Source: Rhodamnia argentea (taxonomy: Eukaryota > Streptophyta > Magnoliopsida > Myrtales > Myrtaceae). From it: a stretch of DNA of 64,000 nucleotides. The position numbers and the translations under genes are program-made. This document shows positions 22,601 to 33,473 of this stretch, piece after piece. Within the stretch, counting starts at the first letter, position 1, and every line of letters starts with the position of its first letter. The stretch is taken from assembly GCF_020921035.1 (NCBI RefSeq), contig NC_063160.1, forward strand, positions 20,805,595 through 20,869,594, written 5' to 3'. The notes beneath the pieces are model-generated. The model ran no database searches. It had not been told where the DNA came from and saw only the letters and a list, made by a program, of their open reading frames with translations.

Positions 22601-23086
22601 ATGGGTTCCTCGAGTGGGACATCTTCAGGATCAACCCTGATCCAGAACTCGGGATCAGAGGAGAACTTGCAAGCCTTGATGGATCAGAGGAAGAGGAAGA
22701 GGATGCTCTCCAACCGCGAATCGGCGAGGCGGTCTCGGATGAGGAAGCAGAAGCACCTGGACGAGCTGGTGGATCAGGTGGCCCAGCTCAGGAAAGAGAA
22801 CCACCAGCTGGGGAACAACGTGAACATCGTGAGCCAGCATTACCTGAACCTGGAGACCGAGAACTCCATCTTGAGGGTCCAGAAGAACGAGCTCACCCAC
22901 AGGTTGGAGTCTCTGAACGAGATTCTCGGTTTCCTGAATGCAGGAAATGGTGGGTTCGGATCATCTGAGGAAGTTGGTGGCGGCGTCGTGATAGATCAGC
23001 CCATCGATTGCTTCTTCAACCCAATGAGTTGTGCTTATGTGGCGAACCAGCCTATCTTGGCATCTGCAGACTTGTTTCAGTATTAA
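22601..23086 (+). CDS. S1-group bZIP transcription factor (bZIP11/2/44-like), 161 residues
   Basis: The start is the ATG at 22601 (MGSSSGTSSGS); the frame is open upstream but has no earlier ATG. The basic region (about residues 28-47) reads KRKRMLSNRESARRSRMRKQ, with the N-x7-R DNA-contact spacing, followed by a leucine zipper (LDELVDQVAQL to about residue 100) with heptad Leu/Val residues. The C-terminus is Gly-rich, then hydrophobic/aromatic (PIDCFFNPMSCAYV). It is a single exon, as is usual for S1 members. These factors bind ACGT elements, pair with C-group bZIPs, and adjust amino-acid and sugar metabolism in low-energy states. The SC uORF in the leader supports S1 membership and post-transcriptional sucrose repression. 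Which of bZIP2, 11 or 44 it matches best is unclear. Confidence 0.93.
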   Translation: MGSSSGTSSGSTLIQNSGSEENLQALMDQRKRKRMLSNRESARRSRMRKQKHLDELVDQVAQLRKENHQLGNNVNIVSQHYLNLETENSILRVQKNELTHRLESLNEILGFLNAGNGGFGSSEEVGGGVVIDQPIDCFFNPMSCAYVANQPILASADLFQY

Positions 23087-24030
23087 TCTCAGACGAGAGA
23101 GAGAGAGAGAGACAAGTTGAGATCTGATCTATATTTTTCATGAAGCAGCTAGGCGGTGAATTTTAGCTTGTTTGGTAAGTAAGTGTGTGAGAGGATAAAT
23201 GGGTTTTGGACTGTAAATGGGGGTGTTGCTTGCTATTGGTTGAAGAACTGTGCTCTGTAATTGGCCAGTTCAGTAATGATAACTACTAGATGTTAATCTT
23301 AATTTCTCGCTTAATTTAAGCTCAGTCCATGACCATGATGCCGCATCAAATCAATTTAGTGAAGGAGTGAAACTTCTATGGTTCTAGCATTATAGCTCTT
23401 CTCAGTCTATCCAGCATTCACCGGGGTGGGTGTTCCAGTTCCAACTAAATCAATTCTGAAATAAAGCCAAGAAAAGTCAAAGGTCAATAATCAACTCCAT
23501 CTGAGAGATGAAACGTTTTTTTTTTTTTTTTTTTTGGCTATTCATGAAATACAATATAGGAGCAACTTAAAAGTAATAACCCCAGTTGAAAAATAGCGCG
23601 TGTAACCAATGAATTATTGTCCATACGAAACGTGCCACAACTGATCTCCATTAAGGTTTTTTTTTTTTTTTTTTGTCGACCGCACTAATGTTATGTTTAT
23701 TTCGTGAAAAAATGAGATATGTTTATAAATTATTTTTGTGAAAGTTATTTCCCGTGAAATATACGGAATCTCAATTTCCTAGGACTCATCATATTAACAT
23801 GTCAAGAGCAATGTGGTCAGTTCCTCTTATGGAGGTATTATTTGTCAAGTTGGAGTTATTCTCCTATGATCTTGTAGCCCGGAATTGATTTTTCCCTGCG
23901 GACTTTGGTATTGAGCTAATAAAACTTACTGTGTTGTTAGGAACTGGAAGGATGATCAACCATAGGAAGCATGCATGTTAGCTTATGTTTTGGTCTTGTC
24001 CGATTTTTGCTAGGAGAACTATTTAAAAAG
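23087..24030. other. bZIP 3' UTR and AT-rich spacer
   Basis: A GA repeat at about 23094-23112 lies in the bZIP 3' UTR. Poly-T runs sit at about 23517-23536 and 23657-23674. No gene is recognised after the UTR. Confidence 0.4.
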
Positions 24031-24548
24031 TCATAAATTTATTATAATTGTGCCAATTCATGCCTTTTTTTTTTTTTTACCGATTAAGTCTCGCACATTT
24101 TACAATTGTACCAATTCAATCTATTTGACCGGTCGGCACCGGCGTGATCATTTTTAAATAATTTTTAGTAACTTTTGAATTTATGAATTATTTTTTAAAT
24201 AATTTTTTTATCCTTTTTTCTTTTTTAGGGTTTGGGCCAGCAGGAGGCCGCCGATTGCGGAGAGAGTTCGTGACCCTCGCTAGCAGTTGGCAAGGGCCGT
24301 GACCCTCGCCCAGGGGCTACCGGCCCAAACCCTAGAAAAGACAAAATAAAATAAAAAAGATAGAAAAAATTATTAAAAAATTAAAAATAAAAATTAGAAA
24401 ATTTAATAATATTATTAAAAATTGTCACGTCAAGATCAACCAACCAAATGGATTGAATTGGCACAATTGCAAAAATTTTAGGATCGAGTCGAGAAAAAAG
24501 AGTTTTAGGATTAAATTGGCATAATTGCAATAGATTTAGAATTTTTTT
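24031..24548. mobile_element. Non-autonomous inverted-repeat element with GC-rich core
   Basis: The left arm reads AAATTTATTATAATTGTGCCAATT and the right arm, reversed, gives the same words (AATTGGCATAATTGCAATAGATTTAG). A second inner pair is TTTTACAATTGTACCAATTC versus GAATTGGCACAATTGCAAAA. The core (about 24233-24330) is GC-rich with CCCTCGC/GGGGC words, much like the core at 16725-16820. No transposase. Confidence 0.65.
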
Positions 24549-27040
24549 TTGATAATTTTCCCGATATTCGCTAATTAAAGCTAAAAGCCACGATTCAATG
24601 GGGACAAACGTTTGTTATCACCTCATCTCAAGATAGACATTGCTTAATTAATGTCTAACGATGAAAGGAAAGCTCACCACTTCATGTTGATCTCTCCTTC
24701 TTCTCAAGTCCTCCAATTCAACTTTTCACTGAGCAAAGAAAGGGCCTCATCACCATCCAGCAGGGAAAAAAAGCGAAAGGACATCACGAAATCGAAAGCT
24801 GAATAATCTACAAATCCATGCACGAAAGCTCCACATTAGTACAAGATAGAAAAGTAAAAAAGGAAAAAAAAAAAGATAAAAGAAAAGGTGCGTGAAACTG
24901 TAAATTGAGATAGATGAGATGTCACTTTCTTCATATAATGTAGCACCGATGGCCTTTCATGTTGGACCCCCAGTCTTCAATCCAAGTGGCCCGTCCTATC
25001 AATGCAACTATTTACCCCCATAAAAACACCTTTGTTACCCACCCAAACATCATAACTTCATAGTAATCACCTTTTTGAAATCAGACTTCTCATTTCTTCA
25101 AACTTCAGAGCGATTAAGATTAAGCTTCCGAGCGCGCGGCTGAGGCGTCGGTATTTCCGTCGTGGTGGTGGGGGGTTAAAATGCATTAGGAGGCGAACCT
25201 TTTTCCGTTGCATTACCAGTCGAAATAAGCGGGCGATGGCAGAATCATCGTTTCAAAGGCATTGTTTCGCCGTTGCCAATTAGATCTTACAATGCACCCT
25301 TAGGAGAACGTGTCTTCCCCACATGCTCATTAGTGAAATGGGGACAAACAATTTGGAAGATGCGCTCATAAACATGTGACTCTTAAAGAGGCAACAAAGC
25401 CATCAGCGACCAGATTTGGAAAAAGCAAGAGGACAAAGACAGAGCGCACACTTGGGTGCGGGAGTGACGAAAAAGCCAAAAGCGGGACATTTGCAAATGG
25501 GCTCCAACCAGATATTATCATACGCAACATTGGAGGCTCTTGGCCTTCTTAAGATTCCCTCGTTAGCTTTTTGTACTTCCCCATCTCATACGACCAAACA
25601 AAGGCAAAAATGACCACATGCTCCCAATTTTTTTTTCCTTTTTTTATATAACGTGTTGAATCCATATAAATAAGAATATTTCATGCGTTAATTTAAATTC
25701 CAAAATGGTTCCTCGAAATCAAAACCTCAAAATGGGTCTAACACCCATCTTTTATTTTAGGTTCTTTTGTCCTTTGACGCCGCCGTTTTTTCTCGCGTTA
25801 AACGAAACAGTTTTTGGATAACTGTGAGGGTAATTGCATATTATTGGCCACAAATTTTTGATGGAGCGGAGCGGACCTCGTAATAATTTTTAATTATTTT
25901 TTTAATTTGTGGTCCATAATAAATTATTAATCTCACAATGAATTAAGGACGGTCACATCACCATTTCGTCATCAATTGCCCGAGGCATGCGAATACAAAA
26001 AGGAAAAAGAAATAGAAAAATGTTAGATAACATATAAAAATGATAATCATAGGAAATATATTGAAAAAAACGAGAAAAGTAAGAACAATTGCCTGAGGCA
26101 TGCGAATATTGTCCTTAAAGATAATTCTACCCTTTGAAGTACGAAACTCGGTGCGTAAGGTTTCGAACGGCTATCCTCTCAAGATACAACGTACCTTCTT
26201 CTATATTTCGCACTGAATATTAGAAAGAACAGGAACAACATTATGTGTATAACCCAATGAAGAAGAGAAACTAAAGAAGGGAAAATTCTCTCTTGTAATT
26301 TTTTTGAGACACACTTTTGTACTTGTAATTTGCGAATTTATATTCAAACAAAAAACAGCCGTTAAGAAAGAACAGTTAAGAAAATCATTACAAGACCATT
26401 AGTGAATGATTAGAACACTAACCGTCAGAAAGCCGTTGTACGTCCATTGGAAATCTGATCGTTATAAACTGTTATACGACCGTTGGAAATATTGATGGCT
26501 AATCATTATTGTCATAATTTTATTAAAATCATTATAAAATAATATTTTAAAATTAGTGAAATAGCCAACACTTTTCTCCTAAATCGTAGTTTCGTAAGCA
26601 TTTAAAATATGCGATTGCTCCTCACTTTCCTCCCTTGTCTCGAGAGTCAAGAGTTCCACGCCAAACTTAGCCAGTCAAGTGGATGGATCAAGTGGATGGT
26701 CGCGTAAAAACAAAGTTGTCCAATCATGCAATGACAAGTTTGCCCTCGTTGCTTTCATTTTTGAAATTATAGCCTTTCTCGTACGTGCGATCTATATTCA
26801 GAAAATTGAAATATTTGCGTCCTAAAAATTATCAACGAGGAATCCTAATTTGATCCTCTGTCTCTCTCCATCGATACCGACAAATCTTCTTAACTAAAGT
26901 TCCGTGAATGGACTGATAAGTCCCGCTTGAAGACAGATGAAGTGTCGAGCCAAGAATGGAACACACACACTCTTTCTCTCTCTTGAAACAGCCGAAAGAG
27001 ACTCAATTAAGCAATAAGCAATTAAGGACGCGCATGGTAA
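24549..27040. other. Gene-free AT-rich spacer
   Basis: No gene, RNA or clear mobile element is recognised. Open frames are under 70 codons and unrelated to known families. Confidence 0.35.
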
Positions 27041-27229
27041 CACTTCTCATAAAAGAATCAATTTCTAATTAACAGTTGATTTCTCTATTTCTCCTCAAAA
27101 GTAGAAGTTGATTTTTCTACTTTTGCTCCAGTTTAACTTCCGATTAGAAAAATTCATTTGGTAATGGTTGGAAATTTATACTTTTGAAACATTATTAACA
27201 AAATCTTCGGCAATGATGGTGGATGATAG

Positions 27230-27540
27230 CGATTAGCAGGCGGTGGCGACCGTGATAGGGCGGCGGTGGCGGTGGGGGCGGGCGGCGGTGGTCGACGGCA
27301 ACGGTGGTCGGCGGTGGTCGGGCGGCGATGGCGATGGAGGTGGGCGGCGGCAGCGGTCGGCAGTTGAGCAGCAATGAGGGGGGGTGGGTGGTGGCGGCGG
27401 CGGTAGGCGACAACGGTGGTTAGCGATCGCGGTACACGGCAGAGGTGGTTGGCGGCAGTGGGTGGCCGGCGATCGGTGGCGGTGGGTGGGCGGTGGCCGG
27501 TAGTCGCAAGAACGGTGGTCGGCGGAGGCGAGTGTGGTTT
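27230..27540. repeat. G-rich degenerate minisatellite (GGCGGTGG words)
   Basis: About 300 bases are dominated by GGCGGTGGC, GGTGGTCGGCGG and GGCGGTGGGTGGG variants with no fixed period. The plus strand is G-rich enough to favour G-quadruplexes. AT-rich flanks (27040-27190 and 27560-27740) suggest it is the core of a larger non-autonomous element. A 20-base unit GAAGCGAAAAATCTTACCA is repeated just to the right at 27608-27648. Confidence 0.6.
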
Positions 27541-27840
27541 AAGAAGTGATTCTGGAGCCGAGAAGTTAAAATTTTTTACTTCTCAAAATTGACTAAAAAT
27601 CTTATCAGAAGCGAAAAATCTTACCAGAAGCGAAAAATCCTACCATAAGTCAATTTTTTTACCAAACATATTTCTACTTCGATCGGGTTTTTATCAAACG
27701 CATTTCTCTGTCAAATGGGCTTTTGGCGAGAAAAATGCAATTTCGAAGTGTTTTCATGCGGGCCCTAAGCATCGTCACAAGAATGAAAATCCTTCCCTGA
27801 GCACACGCATGCCCATATTGTAAAATGGTGAAAACCTTGA

Positions 27841-28700
27841 GGTTGCGTTTGGCAATCGGGATAAAATTTAAAATAAAATAAAATTTATCCTATACTATAT
27901 TTGGTGCATGTCTAGGAAATATCATAGTGGGATATAAGAAGGATATAACTTGAATAAAATTATCCCAAGGGGAAAGGTGGAATAAATGTAGATATGATTT
28001 CTAATGACCCTAATACATAAGTTATTTTTTTTCGAATAACAATTTTCTCAAACTAATAAAATTAGAGTAGTGTTAGAATATAAACAATATTTGATTTCTA
28101 CTATAAAATTTTCAAAATAAAAAAAATTCATTATTATTTATTCCCATTTTTGTTTATGTATTAGAATTTATTTCTATCTTATAATATAAATTATGCATAT
28201 ATATAGTTTTTTATATTAATTACATACTTTAGTTATTTTAGTAATTTATAATATTAGTATAGTTTGCTATTTAGTAAAATGTTATTAGAGAATGATGGAA
28301 GGGCAAAAATAAATAAAAAAAAGAAAAGGAAAAATAATTAAAAAATTAACAATAAAAATGAAGTAGGCAAGAGTGTCACAAGGGAGTCTTATCATTTTCG
28401 TTTGTGCAACTTTTATGTCCATTTATACTAATATGTCATTCATACCAAACAGTAGACAAAATACAAAGTGAAAATATCCGGCTTTATTATTGCCATGCAC
28501 TAACCAATGGATAGGATATAGCAAAATCCTTGGATTCTTTAATCCTATCTTAAATAGAAATTCGACTATATTTGGTCGTCTGAATTTCTATTCAAGATAG
28601 AATTGGATAGGATAGGATAAAGAATCCAATGATTTTGTTATGTTTTATCTACTATTTGGTGAACTACAGATTTAAAATTGGATAAACAAAAGCAAGGCGC
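27841..28700. mobile_element. Degenerate element with TTGCGTTTGG end
   Basis: The left end GGTTGCGTTTGGCAATCGGG and the inner segment near 28565-28685 (TTTGGTCGTCTGAATTTC, ATTGGATAGGATAGGATAAAG, ATTTGGTGAACTACAGATTTAAA) resemble 28900-29010. It probably includes an older or partial copy of the element at 28900-30368. Borders are uncertain. Confidence 0.4.
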
Positions 28701-28899
28701 GACCGAGATCGACTCTATTTTGTTGAAACATCGGAATGCATTAGAAATTATTCAATGATGAATTCTGATGAGTGAGTGTTATTATTGAGTAGAGGATTGT
28801 GCCGTCCGAATTTGGGTCCAACATCAATGGAGCAAACCCCGTAGAATTGGGGGTCTTGATTTGGAGTCGAATCCTTTGAAAATGATCTACTACCCATAG

Positions 28900-30368
28900 G
28901 TTGCGTTTGATCGTCAGGATTTCTGGTCATGATAGGATTGGATATGATAGGATAAGAAATTCGGGGATTTGGTCATATCTTATCCACTGTTTGATGAACT
29001 GCGGATTTAAAGTCATATATCCTCATATCTTATTATATATTGCATTTGCTAGAAACTTTATATCAATATAAAGGACATATATGCTCCTACGTGATGTTCA
29101 TGAAATATTTCGATCTTATTACTATAAAAATAACGTTCTCATACACAAATAAACTTGAAAATATGTACATTTTATTAGATTTTCAAACCTCTTTGCCAAA
29201 AAATAAATAAAATGAAAATAGAAACAAATGAAACAAGAAAGTTGTCATCATCGTTTTCATGTTTGCCCCATGAACTTGAAGCCTTTTCCATACACAATCA
29301 GGCAAAGGTTGCAATCTATGGAAAATAGAGCGCCCACCCGGAGGAAACCTTTTCACGTGTAACAGCACAAGATCCTTAAGAATAATGAATAAGTTTTTCT
29401 TGGCGTTATCTTAGCGAGCTGACCTTCTCCAATCTATACTAACTTTCACCGTTGATTCGATTAAGGGGATGCAATCAACAAAAAAAATAGAAGGCGATTT
29501 AGAGAGAAAAACAAAAGAACCAGAGAGCGAGTGAGAGAGAAAAGAGGAAGGAGAGAGAGCTCGGGGATGCCATTAACGCTCTACAACCCAAGAGCATCCA
29601 ACTTCTGGCCGGGCATTTGAGGACGAATCGAGCTTCAAAGTTTAGCTCACAAGCTCCTTGAAGTCCTGTAAAGCTTTCCAAACCCACTCCGTCACCCCTA
29701 CGACCTACTCGAAAGGGGAGCTCAATTTCACCCCTCTCGAGTTGGTTTTAATGGCATCTCACGATTTAGACTAGGTTTCTTCAAGATTTTTTTATTAATT
29801 ATGCTCCTAGTGCTCCCCTAATCTCGAATCCCCGTTTATTTTGCATTTTGGTTGCGTGAAAATCACCGAGTCGACCCCAAGCCCAAAAACCTATCCCGAA
29901 CTCGTGAGTCCGTTATTCACGAAATTGAACCTTGGCGATAATCGGGTAAGTCCCCTCTCACTCCTTGGATGTTGTTTGACGTGTTAGTGTAGAGATTTAA
30001 CGTAGAAATTGCTCTGTTGTTTCTTCACCGGAGATTAACTCTCGGCCGAATCTAGTTAGTGTAGTTCAAGGTTGATTCAAGCTTCAAAATATTCTGATTT
30101 TCCAAAATTAAAAAACATTACAGAAGCAAGCTATAGCGTGGGTGAAGGAGTGCGTGAATAAAGGGGTAGGGTTTCTAAAAATTAGCTTTTATTTATGAGA
30201 GATAAGAGAAATATTATCCGACCTTATCATACCCCCTCCTCTCGAATTTTTTTTATCCTAGTTATGTCTCCTCTATATCCAACATTGTACTATCCGGGAC
30301 ACCTACCAAACACGGGATATAATAAAATATATCATATCTCGAGTTTTATACGGATGACCAAACGCAGC
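28900..30368. mobile_element. Non-autonomous DNA element, 1.47 kb, ends GTTGCGTTTG/CAAACGCAGC, putative TSD CATAG
   Basis: The left end GTTGCGTTTGATCGTCAGG pairs with the right end GATGACCAAACGCAGC as a terminal inverted repeat. CATAG stands on both sides (28895-28899 and 30369-30373) as a possible 5-base target duplication. Subterminal TATCC/GGATA words repeat on both sides. The middle has no transposase; it includes GA-rich and moderately GC-rich sequence (29480-29760). Confidence 0.5.
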
Positions 30369-33300
30369 CATAGGGTTTGACTTCATGGGCATTAACTTGC
30401 TCCGTCTTCTTCTTCCTCCAAGAAAAATGACACAATTCTAATTCTAATTAGATCGATATCAAGACTCAAGAACCCATCACGAGCGTGCACGCTTAGTTAA
30501 TCATTATGTACATGTTAGTGAAACGTTGCTAGGTAAGTATGATGATTCGATTGGCGTGGAACGATTACATATTGGAATAATTTCGAGATTTCAATATCCT
30601 ATCTCGACAAGGACTTGCTTAATATATCAATAATTAGTCATAATCCAACTTGCAATCGATACCGACACGACTAGGTACCTACGACGTTAAACAAGTTAGA
30701 AGGGAATTGCAACTTTGATGCCCTTCTTTTCTTCCCCCCTTCGATGACTAATTAACCTTGTTTTTTGCTCTGTTTTACAGGATATCGACACCAACGAAAA
30801 TGATTGAATCATCCGATTAGAATTATAGGAGTGGAAGGGTCTCGTGAATGCCATTATTGGGTCTCGCCAGTATATATATCAAGAGGCAACAAGGGAAATT
30901 AGTTTAGGCATGTAAATACAACATGTAATCCAATCGAAACTTTTTTGACCGATATTCAAGAAAAGAGTGTTCTAGAAAAATTCATAGAATTGGAAGAACT
31001 CTTACTATGACCGCCTGCCTGTTGAAGAATGAGCCGACCGATATCAAGAAAAGGGTGTTCTAGAAAAATTCACAGAATTGGAAGAACTCTTACTCTGATA
31101 GCGTGCCTATTGAAGAATGAGCCGGCGACTCATACGTACCGACTTGTATTATCGGCCGTTTTTTGCGTATATGAAGAAATCTTTCTCATTATCACAGTGG
31201 ATCCTACAAAAAAAAAAAATTATACTGAATTGCTGTTCGTAAATTCGATTATTCGACTAGTTGAACTAGGCTGATGTAAGGGGACAGGAGTCCAGCAAAA
31301 AAAATGTTGTTCAGTGTGGGATTTTCATGATTCGAAAGGATCAATCAGCTGCTAATGAAAAAAGTCAAAGAGAAATAACAACAAAAGAATGTGATGCTAT
31401 AGTCTAGATGCGCCCCAGCACAAAAGCACAAAGAAGACAGGTACTTACCCCTCTTGAGAAAAGTAAAAGGGTCGGTGCAAATTAGGTATGTGGTGGTTTC
31501 AAATCTAATTTTTGGGAAGCGTGCAAAAGTAATCTTATAATGTTTCTTGAAAATTCAAAAAGCGTTGTACTCAATTTAGTAGAGGAGTCATCACCACCAA
31601 AGGCCAATCATGATGACGAAATCACCCATCACACCTTTCTCTTTTCTTTTCTGTTTTTTTCACTTGCTTTTCTTTTTCCTTTTTGGATCCGATTGCATGC
31701 TGGAAAAGAACTCCTTATGTTTTTTTTTTTCAAAGAAAATATACATGTACATTCATATGCACGGATAAATAATTTAAGCGATGCTGTGTTCTGTTTCGTG
31801 AAAAGGAAGCTATTACTTAGTACATAAGGACGTCCATTACAACACTTCTAGAGTACAATTCATGTTTCACAAGTGTTTCTGGATCAGAAATCCATTTGAT
31901 AACGCAACTATCGAAGCATAAATCTGTTTAGTTACGCAACTTTATTTTTGCATTTCAAGGGCAACTTGAAAAAGTTAAAAAAAAAATTATTTTTCTCCAA
32001 AAGTAGAAAAATTAATTTCTGCTCGGAATCAGAAATTGATTTCTCGGGCAAAGTGTTGCTATGCGCGCCCAAATTTTCTCCAAACTCTATAATACAAACT
32101 AGGAATCTAAATCTGATAAGTAAAGCATTGCTTTGAAGGTTTATGTCCTCGTCATGGCCCACCACCTTTTTTTTTTTCGATTGTATGTAGTGTTAATGGC
32201 GGAATGGCTTGCAGCTCCTTGAGGGTCTCTGATGGTTACTTGATCTGAAGACGATAACAGCGTCCCGAAGATGACGAGTTCAGTCGGCCAAGCCGGGTTA
32301 ATTACGACCGTGCTTCTAAATTATTCGAAAAGAAAACCAATAATAACATGTTCCCATGCGTGCAATCTTCGATAGATGCTCCGGGCTACGAACAAAATTC
32401 GATCTATGGTAAATTTATCGAGCAAGTTAAGCTGCGTTTGCGCAAAAGTGACGAACTTTTCGTCAACCTAAAACACATTTGGGGGGCTTCACTGTGCTGT
32501 ATCTAAACGTAACTTCATTCACTATCTTCAATAACCACCCTTTCCATCTACTTCCTTGGAGCGATTAGATAAGGAAAGGAATTACTATCAAATTCGGCCA
32601 CTTACTTTAAAGACCACAAATGCTTCTCTTGATACAAAACCATCTCACTTCATGTTAGGGACATAGAGCATGCCTTTGCTCCGATCAATTTGAAATGACA
32701 GGTCGGGTCCGGTCGAATGAGTTCGAGAAACAAAGGGCGCCATGGCCAACTCGGGGAGTCGGGATGCAAGATCGCTCTCATTTAGGAGGAGGGAGCAACA
32801 TGTCATCTTGAATCACCACGCGAAGACGCTCCTCCTACGTCGCTCAGAAATGACTGGCTAGATTAAAGGTTGGATGATCGCTGTATCATTGGTTTAGGAG
32901 CATTGTGACGGGGTAATTTAAGCATGGTTCAGCGGGCAAATCAGGTGAATTTTCACCCAGATTAAATGGGCTAGAATATTGGGCTGCAAAACTTCTGCCG
33001 TTGGCTCGAGCCATCAGCCACGAACCGTTCTAATTAGGCAGTGAACATTATTACTGGGTCCGGCCGGACCTCGCAATTGATAGCATATTGTCAACTTTTC
33101 TTGGGCCCGGTAAGGTTCCCCAATTCATGATCGTTAGCCGACAATTCATCTCTGCAATGAAGAAATGTTGTCAAAGAAGCAAGGAAAAGTTTCTGTCAAA
33201 TTCATGTTTCACCCGCTAAGCTTTGGTGATTGTATGCTCTTGTGGCTGCACTGCAAGTCTGCAACACATCTCTTAAAATTCTGAAAGCAATGGCAAAATC

Positions 33301-33473
33301 GTTGAAGAGGAGGAATTCAGGAGCAGTCATCTACATGTGGTAGCCCAACCTATCCACATTCTCGGCTGCAAATATTTCCAAATCTCCTCCATCTCTAGTC
33401 AGTAGTCCCAGGAATACTCGAGATGGGTTCTTCGATTCTTTCCACTTTCCGATGTAACAGAAACGATACGTCA
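30369..33473. other. Gene-free spacer between mobile element and PPR gene
   Basis: No gene is recognised. It contains an 88-base tandem duplication (30947-31123, separate entry) and poly-T and CT-rich runs near 31640-31735. The stretch 31940-32060 resembles the AT-rich flank at 27060-27110 (AAAAGTAGAA..TTGATTT). The last ~100 bases before 33474 are likely 3' UTR of the PPR gene on the minus strand. Confidence 0.35.
30947..31123. repeat. Tandem duplication of an 88-89-base unit
   Basis: Unit 1 (30947-31035) and unit 2 (31036-31123) both run from GACCGATAT.CAAGAAAAG through TTCTAGAAAAATTCA and GAATTGGAAGAACTCTTACT to TTGAAGAATGAGCC, with about ten differences. Confidence 0.8.
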
